Part shown: positions 11,601 through 22,633 of the stretch, one piece after another
Layout of the letters: each line of letters opens with the position of its first letter
Position numbering within the stretch: the first letter of the stretch is position 1
Assembly (NCBI GenBank): GCA_958450365.1
Contig: CAUEEP010000743.1
Location: 3,898,001-3,962,000, forward strand
DNA: 64,000 bases
Origin: Mesorhabditis belari
Taxonomy: Eukaryota; Nematoda; Chromadorea; Rhabditida; Rhabditidae
Direction: 5' to 3'
Translations under genes and position numbers: made by a program
Notes under the pieces: model-generated
The model's input: the letters and a program-made list of their open reading frames with translations, nothing else
The model's database searches: none
What the model was told of the DNA's origin: nothing

Positions 11601-14600
11601 GATACTCTGCGGATACTTTGTGCAAGGTCTTAAACTCGGCAATTTGACTCTTTCTAGATGAGTACGGATACAAAAGCTGATTGTAAAGAGAGAACTCTAA
11701 AACGATAACAGAAAATTTAGCAAAAAAATCTACAGGTTATTTGTTGGGTCAAGGGTAAAATTCAACTTTACGGTCTGATCGAGATTTTCAACGAAATCTG
11801 ATTTTTATGTTTTCCCTTTTCCAGAATGCACAAAAAATATAAAATTATGAGAGGGAAATGTTTTTAAAGCAAGAAAAAATGAAAAAAACTGTCAAATAGA
11901 GTGTCAAGTAAAGTAGACCGTAAAGTGCACTTTATTCTCGTCTAAATTCTAAATTCTCGATCAGACCATAAAGTTGAATTTAGTCGGGTCAACATTTTAA
12001 AGCTTCAAATGAAAAAGTTTAGAGAGTTGACTACGATGCGGGAGAACCTCGAGAATATACGTGATCTCACAAATCAAGTTGATTCTGGTGAGTAACAAAT
12101 AATTTATTGAATAACAAAAGTTTTAGAAGCAGAAGCACAATCAGTTAGTGCAGAGAAGACGGATGAGAAGCAAGAATCAAAGCAAGAGTCAAAGCAAGAG
12201 TCAAACCAAGAGACAAAGCAAGAGTCAAACCAAGAGACAAAGCAAGAGACAAACCAAGAGTCGACAATTGACTCAAACGCTAAAGAGGCACAGGTTGGCT
12301 AATGAGAGAAAGGTTTGGAGTGTACTGTTTGATTAATAGTGCGAAATCGAAACGAATTGTATATTTTGAATCTATTCATTCACCATAATCGTACTATTAC
12401 CAAGCGGGGATATTTTTATTCCTGAAAATCTAACGGGTATATGCGAGTTTATGCAACTAATCGCAGATGAAAATTAGATGTTTTAACTTTGATAAACTTC
12501 TCTAACTCTCTGGCAAGCGTTGTAAAATCAGCTGTAAAATCGATATCGTTTGTTACCGTTTTTTGTTTTTTTTATTGTTTTCTGATTTTTTGCATGTTTT
12601 CTTGATGTTTTATTGCACTAAATGAGCTTTTTTTTTTCAGTCGTCTCGTTCGGATTACTGGTACTATCCAGAGAGTGAAATCACAACGGCGGTGAGGGCA
12701 TGTTTTGAAGATTCTTTGCACGATTCGAGAAGAACTTCAGCTGCAACGTTAAGGTCAACAAATGGCAAATTGTTTTAGATTAGATTGACATTTATTTGAA
12801 GCCAAATCTATTACGATAATGTTTTCACTTTTCACTCAAAGAGCTGAAATTTTCAAAGCACTTGTCATCAGTGATTTTGCAGTCATGCTACCCTCTCTCT
12901 GGACACAACTCTCAAAGAGAATCCACAAATTTTCGCGAGATCTTGTGCGAATAGTAAACTCGAGAAAATATGTAAACTTCTCGAATCACACTCTGCCACT
13001 CTTGCCGACATTCAGAAAAGGGTTAGCCGATATTTCTTTCATTTCGCGAGAACAATTTCCAGGTTGTACAAATTTGCGCCTAATCTCTTCTAGGGAAAAT
13101 TTGTTTGAAAAGGAAGGAAAGCAAGCGAAATTTGAACAATATCGCTTATAAGATGCCTCCGCGTAATTGTCTAGCGAATAAGAATAAGAAGAGAAAAGAA
13201 AGATGAAGGGTCGGATACGATAGGTTGGACGATGGGGGGAGTGGATGTGCGCTTAATTCGGGGCTTCCCCCGCTGTCTGTCTGACGGCTCTGGGCTGACT
13301 GATTCTGGCGAGATTCGAGGCGCTCTTTTTAGCCCACTCCGAATGTGTATACATTCATTGAGAAGAGGAGGAGACGGGAGAGCTTCTCTCGGTCGCACTA
13401 CATTATGAATTGAATTGATTCCGCCTCTTGGTGGACGGGGCCCTCCTCTCGGCATGCATGGAACTGCCGACGAGACAAAAAACATGGGTCTCTCGGAGAG
13501 GAGTGGCCCGACCGACCCTCTTTCCCCCGTTTACTCGGGAATCGAATTCGTCCTCAGCCCACCCAGCGGGCAGCGGAGTGGAGCCCACTCTTGGGGTCTC
13601 TTCTTGTCGATCTCATCGTTGCCCTGGAGACGAACATTCTACCGTTTACTTCCTCTATTTTATCCTCTATTTTGTCCATTTTTTGCAACATCATTCACCA
13701 CTTTACTTCTATTCATCTAGCGATTGTTTACTATTTATTTCTATTCTCTATTTTTCTATTAATCCAAATAGCTTCTATAGCTTCTAGCGTTTGATTTTAA
13801 GCACAATTTATTAGAAAAGGCCAGGTCGAATGCTCGCTTGGCTAATCGAATCCATCTGACCATAGATTCCTTGCCTTTCCCTGACAATAGTGGATTCTTT
13901 GCCTTCTCCTAACAATAGGGATTAATCCTTTCCTTATCAAAATCTTTCGGCTTATTGTTGCCATAAACCTATCGATGATCGGTGCGGATAAATCAGTAAA
14001 CGAATGGAAGAGATGAGCGAAAAATCAAGAGGAGAGCTCTCTCAATTTCACACGTTGCTTTGAGGCGAGGGAGAGAGACGAGAACGAGAAGGGAGAGGGC
14101 TGAGACGACTGAGACGACCCTTCACTGCCATTTGGGCTTCTCTGCAGCGGTAGGGGCGAGCTTGTGCTCTCGGGCGCTTCTTTTCCTCTTTCTATAGGAC
14201 CCGCCTCCCGTCGCTGCCTCTTTTCACTCCTTCTCTACCCCGACCCGCATCGGCATCCGCTCTGGCCACTCCTCTCAAACGGCACTCGGCTTCTGCTCCC
14301 CTCCTCCTCTCCCCCCTTCGGAGATTCCATTCCACTCTTCTCTTCCAATCCATTCACCCCATTCGTCTGCCCACCACTTGCCGCTAATCATTCCTTTTCT
14401 ATTGGCTCGATGTCTTCCCCAATAGCTATTCGAATTCTGTCCTGGAAATTGTTCTCGAGCTTCAATAAATATGGTTATTTTTAGTTAGAAAATGAGAAGC
14501 CAAGGGGATCACTGGGTAAAACCCTTCGCAAAGTGATAGTGACAGCACCGAGTGCAGCGTTGCTTTCGTTTGGCTCGACTTTGCAACGGGTTGCCGAGCG

Positions 14601-17332
14601 GGAAGTACCTGCGGATCTTGATGAGCGAATCGAGGCTTTTCTCTCGTGTTCACTAGAGGTTTTCCCAAATTTCTTTTTCTCAGCTACTCCGCCGGTTAAG
14701 TGAATGCTTTGCCACAGTCTTAGGAAAAGTAAGCTGGGCTAAGGTTCGCTTAGGCCGGAGGGGGAAAGCCAATCGTTTCTCGTTTCTTCGCTTTTCCTTT
14801 TCTTCATTTCTTTTGGGGGCGGGACACCACTGCGTTTTTCTTTTTAGTCATCAACTATTGATGATAATTCATACGAAGAAGTCGACTCCTCGTCGACTCC
14901 AATCGCTCGATCTCTTGTACTCGCAAATCCACAGGTTTGTCTTGAGAAAAATTCGATATTTAATCGACTATAATGCCTCTAGAAATCAAAGAACTCTTTC
15001 ATGAAAATTATCCCGTATTAGGTGAAAAAAAAATCCAAGCACAAAAAAAACTAATCCCTAATATTGTCTAGAGAAAATATGAAGCATATAGAGATATAGA
15101 AATTGAGAAGGAAGGAACTTCTTCCAGTGTATGCCTCACACTCTCTTTTCGTTTACCCCCGTTTGCCTTCCCCTATTAGATTCACTCGATTGGATCACAT
15201 CTGCGAATTCTCTTCCCATATGGGAAACCACTTTACAGAAGTTTTCTTCATCAGCAAAAAAAAAAGAATTTCCCCTCTCTCTCTCCTAGAAATCGAATTC
15301 ATTTTTAGTTTACCTTTTTTTTTGAGAAGCAGTCGTTTCACTGACTAACCCTAAAAAAGGCGAGAGTCCTTCAGATTCTAGCGTGAGAAAAGAATTCCTA
15401 AAAAGCGCCCCTTTGCCCATTCATTTCCCCGCAACCTTTTTAATTTATTCTTGAGGTTGAAAGGCTAAAAAAAAAAGTGAAGTCAATTAATTGTTTCAGA
15501 CGATAGAAGCAGCTCGAAAAGAATTGAATAGCACATACGAGAAAGAGAAAAAAGAGAAGACATTATCAAGAGTGATACATCAATTAGAAAGTGAAGAAAA
15601 GGAAAAGAAGAAGAAGAAGAAAGTTGAAGAGGTAAAAGAGGTAAAAGATTCGGTTGAAGAAGCGATGCGGAGTGTGCTTGAGCAAGTTCGGCCATTGATT
15701 GGCGGGGATTTCGACGTGGAAACGGCGGAGAGGTGAAGAAAGCATTCGTATTGTGATTTGCATGTGTTTATGATTTATATTTGATTACAAAGCATGTTCG
15801 TATTGAGTGGATTTGATCCAAATTTTACAGTTCATCAAGAAAATTTGAGTCAAAGAGCTCTAGGCAAATGTTGTAAATGAATGTGGTGAGGTTAGTGGAA
15901 AGGTAAAGAGAAAAAGATGAAGAAAATGGAGAGAGAGAGAGCTTACAACAAAAGGAAAAGAGGAAAGGAAAAGCTTTCCGGTGAGATGAGGCCAATAGGG
16001 AAATGTGTAATCTCGTGTGGTCTTTCTTTTAACCGATCTTTTTTCTTTCAAATCACTCTATTCAAAGATTCCTTGTGTCGTTCAGTTGATGATCGAGTGT
16101 CTGGGCTTTTCGGTGGAAATATATTGATTGTTTTATTGGGTATTAGTTGATAAAGAGCATTGAGTATTCAAATTGAAATTGTATAAAAGTTTGAGAAGTT
16201 CAAGCGCATTTTAATGATCAAATCATAGCCTTTTCAACCTTTCAAATCTTTCAAATCATTCAAATCATTTTAGAATCCTGTACAAGTTAGATAAATCACT
16301 GTTGCGATTAGTTGCATAACGCATGTACTTTTTAGAAGATTTTCAGGCTTTTATTAAAGCTTATTAAAGCTTATTAAAGTTTCAAAATCACATTTAGCAT
16401 TCGTGAAATCGTGATCGCTTCAGTGACCAAATTTTGCTCAAAAATCACTGACAACTATACGCGAGTCCAGCTGGGTAAGACGATATATATACACTACTGA
16501 ACAATGAAATATCATATTTGAAAAACGATCGTCACTTTCGCGCGTCTTTAACACCCTTGTCTTTGAGTTTAAACTATTAGTGTTATACATTTTCTGAAAG
16601 CTCTTTTCAAGGGCTACACAATGGTAATATTAATATTTAGAAATACGGTAAAGACAAGGGAGTTACAGACGCGCGAAACTGACGATCTTTTTTCAAATAT
16701 GATATTTCATTGTCCAGTAGTGTATAAGATGATATATAAGACGATATATAAGACGATATATAATACGATATATAATACGATATATATAAGACGATATATA
16801 TAAGACAATATATATAAGACAATATATAAGACGATATATAAGACAATATATAAGACGATATATAAGACGATATATAAGACAATATATAAGACGATATATA
16901 AGACGATATATAAGACGATATATAAGACGATATATAATACGATATATAATACGATATATATAATACGATAATAAGACAAGACGATTTATAAGACGGGTAG
17001 AATACTTTGAAACATTTAGCTTCTACATTTAACTTCTATAACTACAACTAATTAGATTAAAAAAAAATTAGATCTATCAAAATATAAAGCTATATAGACA
17101 GATATTAGCAATAACTAATCGACTAGAAAAACTCTTAAACCTATAATATTGAAATGAAAACTTTACAGGTGTTCTCGTCTCGCATAGTCTCGCTCCGTAC
17201 ATTGGCTGTTCATTAGATAAATGTCGTGAAGAGTTTCTCATCGATATCTCTGATATTCTTTACAATGAACTCGCTTTCTATCACCTGCTCCACTCGCTAA
17301 ACTCTATCACCGATTCAGCAAATTTTTCTTGA
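8698..17332 (+). CDS. Coiled-coil protein with PCM1-like C-terminal domain
   Basis: Nineteen exons join without a stop and with consistent phase, giving 2196 bases and 731 residues: 8698-8765, 8838-8904, 8948-9046, 9182-9311, 9535-9653, 9697-9793, 9838-9944, 9988-10151, 10868-10976, 11077-11124, 11189-11253, 12023-12087, 12127-12293, 12641-12753, 12883-13021, 14485-14658, 14848-14934, 15500-15732, 17188-17332. The first two-thirds is charged coiled coil rich in E, K, R and Q, including a KQES/NQET repeat (12175-12262). The last two exons give EQVRPLIGGDFD and then CREEFLIDISDILYNELAFY. These resemble the vertebrate PCM1 C-terminal domain (recalled motif: EISEVLFNELAFF). PCM1 scaffolds centriolar satellites. 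The last exon may instead start at 17169 if an unseen exon precedes it. The exon structure is well supported; the PCM1 assignment is from memory and needs a profile search. Confidence 0.62.
10305..10456. mobile_element. Foldback MITE in a PCM1-like intron
   Basis: Near-perfect inverted repeat of two arms of about 75 bases. It starts TACCGTATTCTCTCTAATAG and ends with the complement. It lies in the 716-base intron 10152-10867. Sub-motifs (TAATAGTAGTGC, a GGGGGTTGAAAAAATAGT block) recur in the elements at 18104-18535 and 55417-55786. It has no coding capacity. Confidence 0.8.
11745..11990. mobile_element. Short TIR element in a PCM1-like intron
   Basis: Left segment AAATTCAACTTTACGGTCTG (about 11758) is repeated inverted at about 11954-11984 with one change. 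The outer GGGTCAA and TTGACCC-like ends extend the match. The 250-base element ends about 30 bases before the exon at 12023, so it lies close to the acceptor GTTTAG. Its terminal sequence differs from the TACCGTA family. Confidence 0.55.
13022..14484 (+). other. Long, locally GC-rich intron of the PCM1-like gene
   Basis: The flanking exons join in phase 0 (ending IQKR, starting LENEKPRG). The intron holds a CpG-rich block (about 13190-13640) and CT/GA-rich blocks (14030-14440), unlike the AT-rich surroundings. The overlapping open frames at 13415-13787 and 14164-14484 are compositional. A promoter for a short transcript carrying only the C-terminal exons would fit but is not shown. Confidence 0.4.
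16490..16724. mobile_element. MITE with ACACTACTGGACAATG-type ends
   Basis: The 235-base element starts TACACTACTGAACAATGAAA and ends with its near complement. The arms continue through a GATCGTCACTTTCGCGCGTC segment. It lies in intron 15733-17187 of the PCM1-like gene. Related copies, full or partial, sit at 49257, 49618 and 49910 in the PAR-3 gene. Confidence 0.8.
16728..16990. repeat. GACGATATATAA minisatellite
   Basis: About 20 copies of a 12-14-base unit (GACGATATATAA, with GACAATATATAA and longer TATATATAA variants) directly follow the MITE. The ISSYI- and VLYI-type open frames here are translated repeat. Confidence 0.9.
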
Positions 17333-18103
17333 ATTCATCTCAAAACATACTTACAAAATTTGACTCTTTAAAACATTTGATGTTTGAAATTTGAACAAAA
17401 AAAAACAATGAAATTTCATTTCTTGTCTTTCCGATTGAAAAATGTGAATTCCAGCTTGTCGTGATACTTTAATTCAGTTTTATTCTAATTTCTATTTCTA
17501 TTTCTATTTCTATTTCTATTTTTATCTAATTTCTATTTCTATTTCTATTTTTATCTAATTTCTATCTCGATCCAATTTCTAATCTTCTTCTGTGCCTTAC
17601 AATTCTTATTTAAAGCTTACTTTGTTTTACTTAAAATTTGTTTCCATTTTGAAACCCAAATGCTCATCAATTCATCAATAAATCTTATTCTTTCTTGAAA
17701 ACAAATGCAACTTAAAAGTTTAAAAGCGTTTTGTTTGTTTGTTTGTTTGTTTGTATTTGTTTAAAAACGCCTTACAACTTCTTATCAGATTTACCGACAA
17801 AATTTTTCTGATTCAAAGTGCAAAAAAAGAATGTTTTAAATATTTTTTCAGTTTTTTAAGACTGTAGACTATTTTGAATTTGATTTGATTAGAAAAACAA
17901 ATTGCTGATTGAAGATTTTGTCGAAATTGAGAAGACTATCAAACGAGATTAGTTAAAAGAATTCAATAGAGACAGCTGCAACGATTCAGAGTTCGATTGG
18001 AAACAAATTTGCAATGCTGACAAAAGCTGTGATTGGGTATTCCATTCAGAGCTTCAATTATTGGATACAAGCAAAAGAAACATGACTTTTGCAAGAAATC
18101 AAT

Positions 18104-18535
18104 TACCGTATTTTCTCTAATAGTAGTGCACTCTGAGCGTCGCCTAAATTCCTCGAAATCTCGAGAGCCGCTTATCAGCACCTATCGATGTGGGGTCGGG
18201 AAATGTAGCTGACGATCAGATCTTGTGGGGATTTGAGTGTTGAGCTTCTGCAAAAGCTTTGAAACGATAGAATAGTCACCAACTCAGGTCGCCGGGGTGC
18301 ACTATTAGAGAGAAGACGGTAATTACCGTACTTTCTCTATTAGTGCATCCAAAGCTTCGCCTAAATTCCTCGAAATCTCGAGAAACGCTCATCAGAACCT
18401 ATCGATGTGGGGTCGGAAAAAGTAGCTGACGATGAGATCTTGTGGGGGATTTGAGTGTTGAGTTTCTGCAAAAGCTTTGAAACCGTAAAATAGTGACCAA
18501 CTCGGCCGGGGTGCACTATTAGAGAAAATACGGTA
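18104..18535. mobile_element. Two adjacent copies of a TACCGTA MITE
   Basis: Copies at 18104-18321 and 18324-18535 both begin TACCGTA and end ACGGTA. They share an inner segment (CCTAAATTCCTCGAAATCTC, TATCGATGTGGGGTCGG, GTAGCTGACGAT). They are separated by only AT. The copies differ at scattered sites and by a small deletion, so the tandem arrangement is not very recent. Confidence 0.8.
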
Positions 18536-18738
18536 TCTCTTGTTATTCTTTTACTAAAAGTAGCCTTATTTACCGTAATCCGGTCTCTTTTAACCGGCTA
18601 AATTAGCTAAATTAGCTGTCGAATTTATCAGTCGAATTTTTTTCTTGCTTACATGTAATTTTTCATGTAAAATTTGATTGTAGAAGTTGTGTGTTTAATA
18701 AAATTGTTGGCACTTATTGATTATTACTAAATTACATG

Positions 18739-20211
18739 TCGTAATACCTCTAATAGTAGCGCTCTCCCCCCATAATGACGGTCGAAGCGTTGCGTAGTCT
18801 AGATTTAAACGCATTTTTCCCGCCACCCTTTTATGCTACAGTGTGCGCTTAAGTATCAAATGAAAGCTGAGATTCAGGGCTATTTTTTGATATCCCTGAA
18901 TATCTTCTAATTCACAAACTGCATGCTTACCGGCTCAGCCCACTTGTAATTTCGGTCGTCAAAAATTTTCTTTCTCAGCGGACTTTCAAAGTAATTCTAA
19001 ATAATGTTCTTTCTCCCTCTTTTGATTGTCCTAGCGGGGTTCCTCAGGGTAGTATTCTTGGTCCTCTTTTGTTTACTATCTATATTAATGACCTGCCTAA
19101 CTGTCCTTTCAAATCAAAAAATTCCTCCATCTGGCTCTATGCCGATGATGTTAAGCTTACGTTCAAAATTCCCATCGGAACTCAAGTAGCTTCGCTTGCG
19201 GCTGTAAAAGATGCAAACCATGACTTAGAACTTATTAATTTGTGGGCCAAAACGTGGAAGCTTTCCCTATCCCCTTCAAAATCTCAACATTTTTCCACTG
19301 GTAAATTTAGTTTCTCTTTGGTAATTAACAATATTCCTATCAATTACATTAGTAAATTAGATTTTGTTAGAGATTTAGGTGTCCACATCTCTCCCCCTTT
19401 TAATTTCACTAAACATATTGAAATCATTTGTCGAAAAGCTTCTTTTGTTTCTAGCCGTATTCTCAAATCAATTGTTCATCCTAACCTAAACTCTTACCGC
19501 AAATGCTTGACGACTTATATCCGGCCCATCTTAGAATATGCTTCTATTGTTTGGTCTCCCCCGCGCACAAGTCTTTATTGAACGCTTGGAGAAAATTCAG
19601 AGGAGGTTCACAAAAGTCGCTTTATGGAAAATTGACTATTCTAAATATTCCAGCTTTACTTATGAGGAGAGACTTGCTTTTTTTGAACTAAAAACTTTAC
19701 AGCATCGTCGCTTTGTCATTGATTTAGTCGAAACTTTCAAAATCCTCCGTTGTAAACAGATTAGCCCTTTGTTTATAGACTTTTTCAAATTTAAACCGCG
19801 GTCAGGGCCCAGAAGTGGCTCATTCCTTTTGCAAATTCCCTTTGCTTCCAATGCCTCTTTATCAAATTCATTTCCCGTTAGAGCCGCTAGATTATGGAAC
19901 TTGCTCCCAAACGACATACGAGAAATTCAGTCGCTTTTCATATTCAAGAAACGTATCGATGCTTTAGATCTAGTGGCTCTTTGCCGTAAGTAATTGGCTT
20001 ATTGATTTCAGTATGTATTGTATGATTAAGTATCACTGTGCATTTCTCTATGATTTCTTTCACTTTATCGTTTGAATAATGTATTATTATTATTATATCA
20101 AAAATGCGTTTTTAGAAATTATGGGTGCTTAGAAAAAAATGATTTAGTAAAAATTTTTTGCGACTACGCGACTCTACGGCGAGAGGGGCTACTATTAGAG
20201 GTATTACGGTA
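18739..20211. mobile_element. MITE interrupted by a LINE fragment
   Basis: The two outer parts, 18739-18896 and 20094-20211, together measure 276 bases. They match the uninterrupted copies at 21066-21339 (274 bases) and 55021-55281, sharing CATAATGA, GTTGCGTAGTCTAG, TAGCATAAACC-type, GCGACTACGCGACT and TATTACGG segments. The interruption falls within TTTTTTGATATC. ATATC occurs at both edges, consistent with a five-base target-site duplication. Confidence 0.75.
18897..20093 (+). pseudogene. 5'-truncated non-LTR retrotransposon (RT C-terminal half)
   Basis: The frame opens at the insertion edge and reads HKLHAYRLSPLV, then SGVPQGSILGPLLFTIYIND (about 19033), then the catalytic YADD (19138-19149). 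It continues to a stop at 19579-19581. The same protein continues in the next frame (19538-19993) as FIERLEKIQRRFTKVALW through RAARLWNLLPNDIREIQS, typical of CR1/jockey-type RT C-termini. An extra C in the CCCCC run near 19559 explains the frameshift. The 3' end is (TAT)n at about 20080-20093. There is no 5' half, no endonuclease and no intact RT, so this is a dead fragment. Confidence 0.9.
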
Positions 20212-20590
20212 AGCAATTCATATAAACTGTCAACTTCAAAAAGCAATTCATATTTGTCATATATTTATCGATTGTCAACTTTATCTAGCTGCTACCAAAG
20301 GTTACAAAGGTAGCAATACCTCAGAAGTAGGAGAAAATGAAGGCCAGGGAAGGGAAGGGAGCGCTATTATTACTACTCTTACAGTAAATCATTTCATTCA
20401 GAAGCATTTTGAAAAGCTTTTTCAAACGAAACTTTTGTGAGTAAAGAGCAGATTATTTATTTTTTACAATTTTATTTCTTGCTTTGATGATATTTGTTAA
20501 ACTGTCTGCACAACTTGCACGAAATCCGAAAAGTCGAGCATTTCTAAAAAAAAAAAAGAATGAAAGAGAATGAGAAGAAACAAAAGAAAC

Positions 20591-20895
20591 TACCGTATTT
20601 CTTCGAATAGAAGACCGGGTAAAGAGTATCATCGCGTACTCCGCGTACTCCTGCGTAGCAGCCCTTTTTAAAATTTCTTTTCTGCATAAAAGCTTTCAAT
20701 CAAGTGCTATAGAGCTGGAAAATGGCTCAAAAATCTGTTAGCTCATGTGGCATTTTTGAGTCATTTTCCAGCTCTATAGCACTTGATTGAAAGCTTTTAT
20801 GCAGAAAAGAAATTTTAAAAAGGGCTGCTACGCAGGAGTACGCGGAGTACGCGATGATACTCTTTACCCGGTCTTCTATTCGAAGAAATACGGTA
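20591..20895. mobile_element. Long perfect-arm foldback MITE
   Basis: Two arms of about 135 bases are almost exact complements around a short loop near 20740. It starts TACCGTATTTCTTCGAATAG and ends with its complement. The near-identity of the arms suggests recent formation or gene conversion. A decayed relative lies at 31140-31596. Confidence 0.9.
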
Positions 20896-21065
20896 TTTAA
20901 AAAGAACTCACGCATTGATGTGTAAATAGTTGCCGATCGTATCGTGTGATCTAGTTCCTCATTTTGTTGCCAAACATCTTCATTCGATTCGCTTTTTTTT
21001 CTTTCATCCTCTTTTTCTCGATTGTTATTCAACTCAAAATGATTGTTTTTTTTTTTGCAAATAAC

Positions 21066-21339
21066 TACCGTAAATACTGTAATAGTACTCCACTCCCCTC
21101 GTACAGTCGCGTAGTCGCAAAAGTTTTTTAGTATTTCATTTTTTTCAAAGCGCCCGCCCGTACTTTCAAAAAAATGCGTCTTTGATATCAAAAAATAGCT
21201 GAAATTGAGGGCTATTTTTTAATAATTGTATTGCTATTGTAGCATAAACCAGTGTCGAGAAAAACTCGTTCAATGCTAGACTACGCAACACTCCGCGCCG
21301 TCATTATGGGACTGGGGTACTATTACAGTATTTACGGTA
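21066..21339. mobile_element. MITE, uninterrupted copy (inverted orientation)
   Basis: The element begins TACCGTAAATACTGTAATAG and ends CTATTACAGTATTTACGGTA. Internally it matches the copy at 55021-55281 in reverse orientation. It shows the empty target sequence into which the LINE inserted in the copy at 18739. Confidence 0.85.
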
Positions 21340-22009
21340 GCTAATTTACAATAAAACAGAAATATTCTCTTAGTTGAATAGGTTTTTTCTTTGGTGAGGA
21401 CATGGCATTAAGAAGTAAAAAAAAGATCATAACTTTGTGAAGTTTCAAATTCCATACACTACATCAAACATGTAGTGAGCACTCGATGATGATGAACTGT
21501 CACACTACAAATGCTTCTAACTTGCTTCAAAGCTGTCGGATTGATATGATGCATAGCTTAAAAAATAGAGAATCTCAAAAGCTTTCGAATGATTTAAAGC
21601 ACACTTAAAAAGATTAATGCTAAAGAAAGTTAGAGTGATTTGTCGTTTGATCAATCGTTTCGACTATCCGCGAGTACGATCAAGTAATTATAAATAACTG
21701 TAACTTTGTTTACCATTCATAGTTTTTGGTGTGCTTTAGTTTATTTGAAAGCTCTTGATATTCTCTATTTTTTTAAGCTATAAGATCATGTCAATGCGAT
21801 AGATTTGAAAGAAGTTAGAAGGGTTTGTAGCTTGTAGTGCTTTGTAGTGTTTTGTGGTTCGATATTGAGCATGTTAGACCAAAAATTCACAACTTATTAG
21901 AGCTAGATCTTGCCTGGAAATTGTGAATTTTCAAATAAATAAACATAAATTTAGCATTTAGCTTGAAAGAATAATCGTTTTATCAGTTTTTTTTTCTGTA
22001 TTTTATCAA

Positions 22010-22540
22010 TATTTCCCCTCTTCACCTCATGATCTCCTCGATTCTCTATCAATATTCCATCAATATTTCCCCTCCACCTCATGATCTCCTCGATTCTCTA
22101 TCAATATTCCATCAATATTTCCCCTCCACCTCATGATCTCCTCGATTCTCTATCAATATTCCATCAATATTTCCCCTCCACCTCATGATCTCCTCGATTC
22201 TCTATCAATATTCCATCAATATTTCCCCTCCACCTCATGATCTCCTCGATTCTCTATCAATATTCTATCAATATTCCCCCTCTTCACCTCGTCATCTCCT
22301 CGATTCTCTATCAATATTCTATCAATATTTCCCCTCCACCTCATGATCTCCTCGATTCTCTATCAATATTCTATCAATATTTCCCCTCCACCTCATGATC
22401 TCCTCGATTCTCTATCAATATTCTATCAATATTTCCCCTCCACCTCATGATCTCCTCGATTTTCTATCAATATTCTATCAATATTCTATCAATATTCTAT
22501 CAATATTCTATCAATATTCTATCAATATTCCCCCTCTTCA
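22010..22540. repeat. About 52-base minisatellite
   Basis: Roughly ten head-to-tail units of CCTCCACCTCATGATCTCC followed by TCGATTCTCTATCAATATTC and TATCAATATTTCC. Near the right end the TATCAATATTC subunit is amplified alone. It lies just beyond the 3' end of the EF-hand gene. Confidence 0.95.
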
Positions 22541-22633
22541 CCTCGTCATCTCCTCGATTTTCTTTCCTTTCAAACTCTGGTGACGTGGGCACGCTGTTGA
22601 TTGCCTAAATACTTCCAAAACTTTTTGAAAACT

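Larger units (their letters stand above)
17333..22633. other. Gene-poor, transposon-rich intergenic region
   Basis: No host coding exon is supported over 5.3 kb. Apart from the elements listed separately it contains simple repeats: TTTCTAT at about 17485-17575 and TTTG at 17733-17760. The rest is AT-rich. The genes on either side converge (PCM1-like plus, EF-hand minus), so it holds two 3' ends. Confidence 0.6.

Noticed and set aside
13415..13787. Three overlapping open frames over 100 residues
   Set aside because: GC- and CT-rich intron composition; three frames open at once and no conserved motif.
16637..16979. 81- and 90-residue frames of YIVLYIVL type
   Set aside because: Direct translation of the GACGATATATAA array.
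22010..22540. CRISPR-like regular repeats (also 24466, 26456, 28334, 53630)
   Set aside because: Units are head to tail without unique spacers, and the genome is eukaryotic; these are minisatellites.
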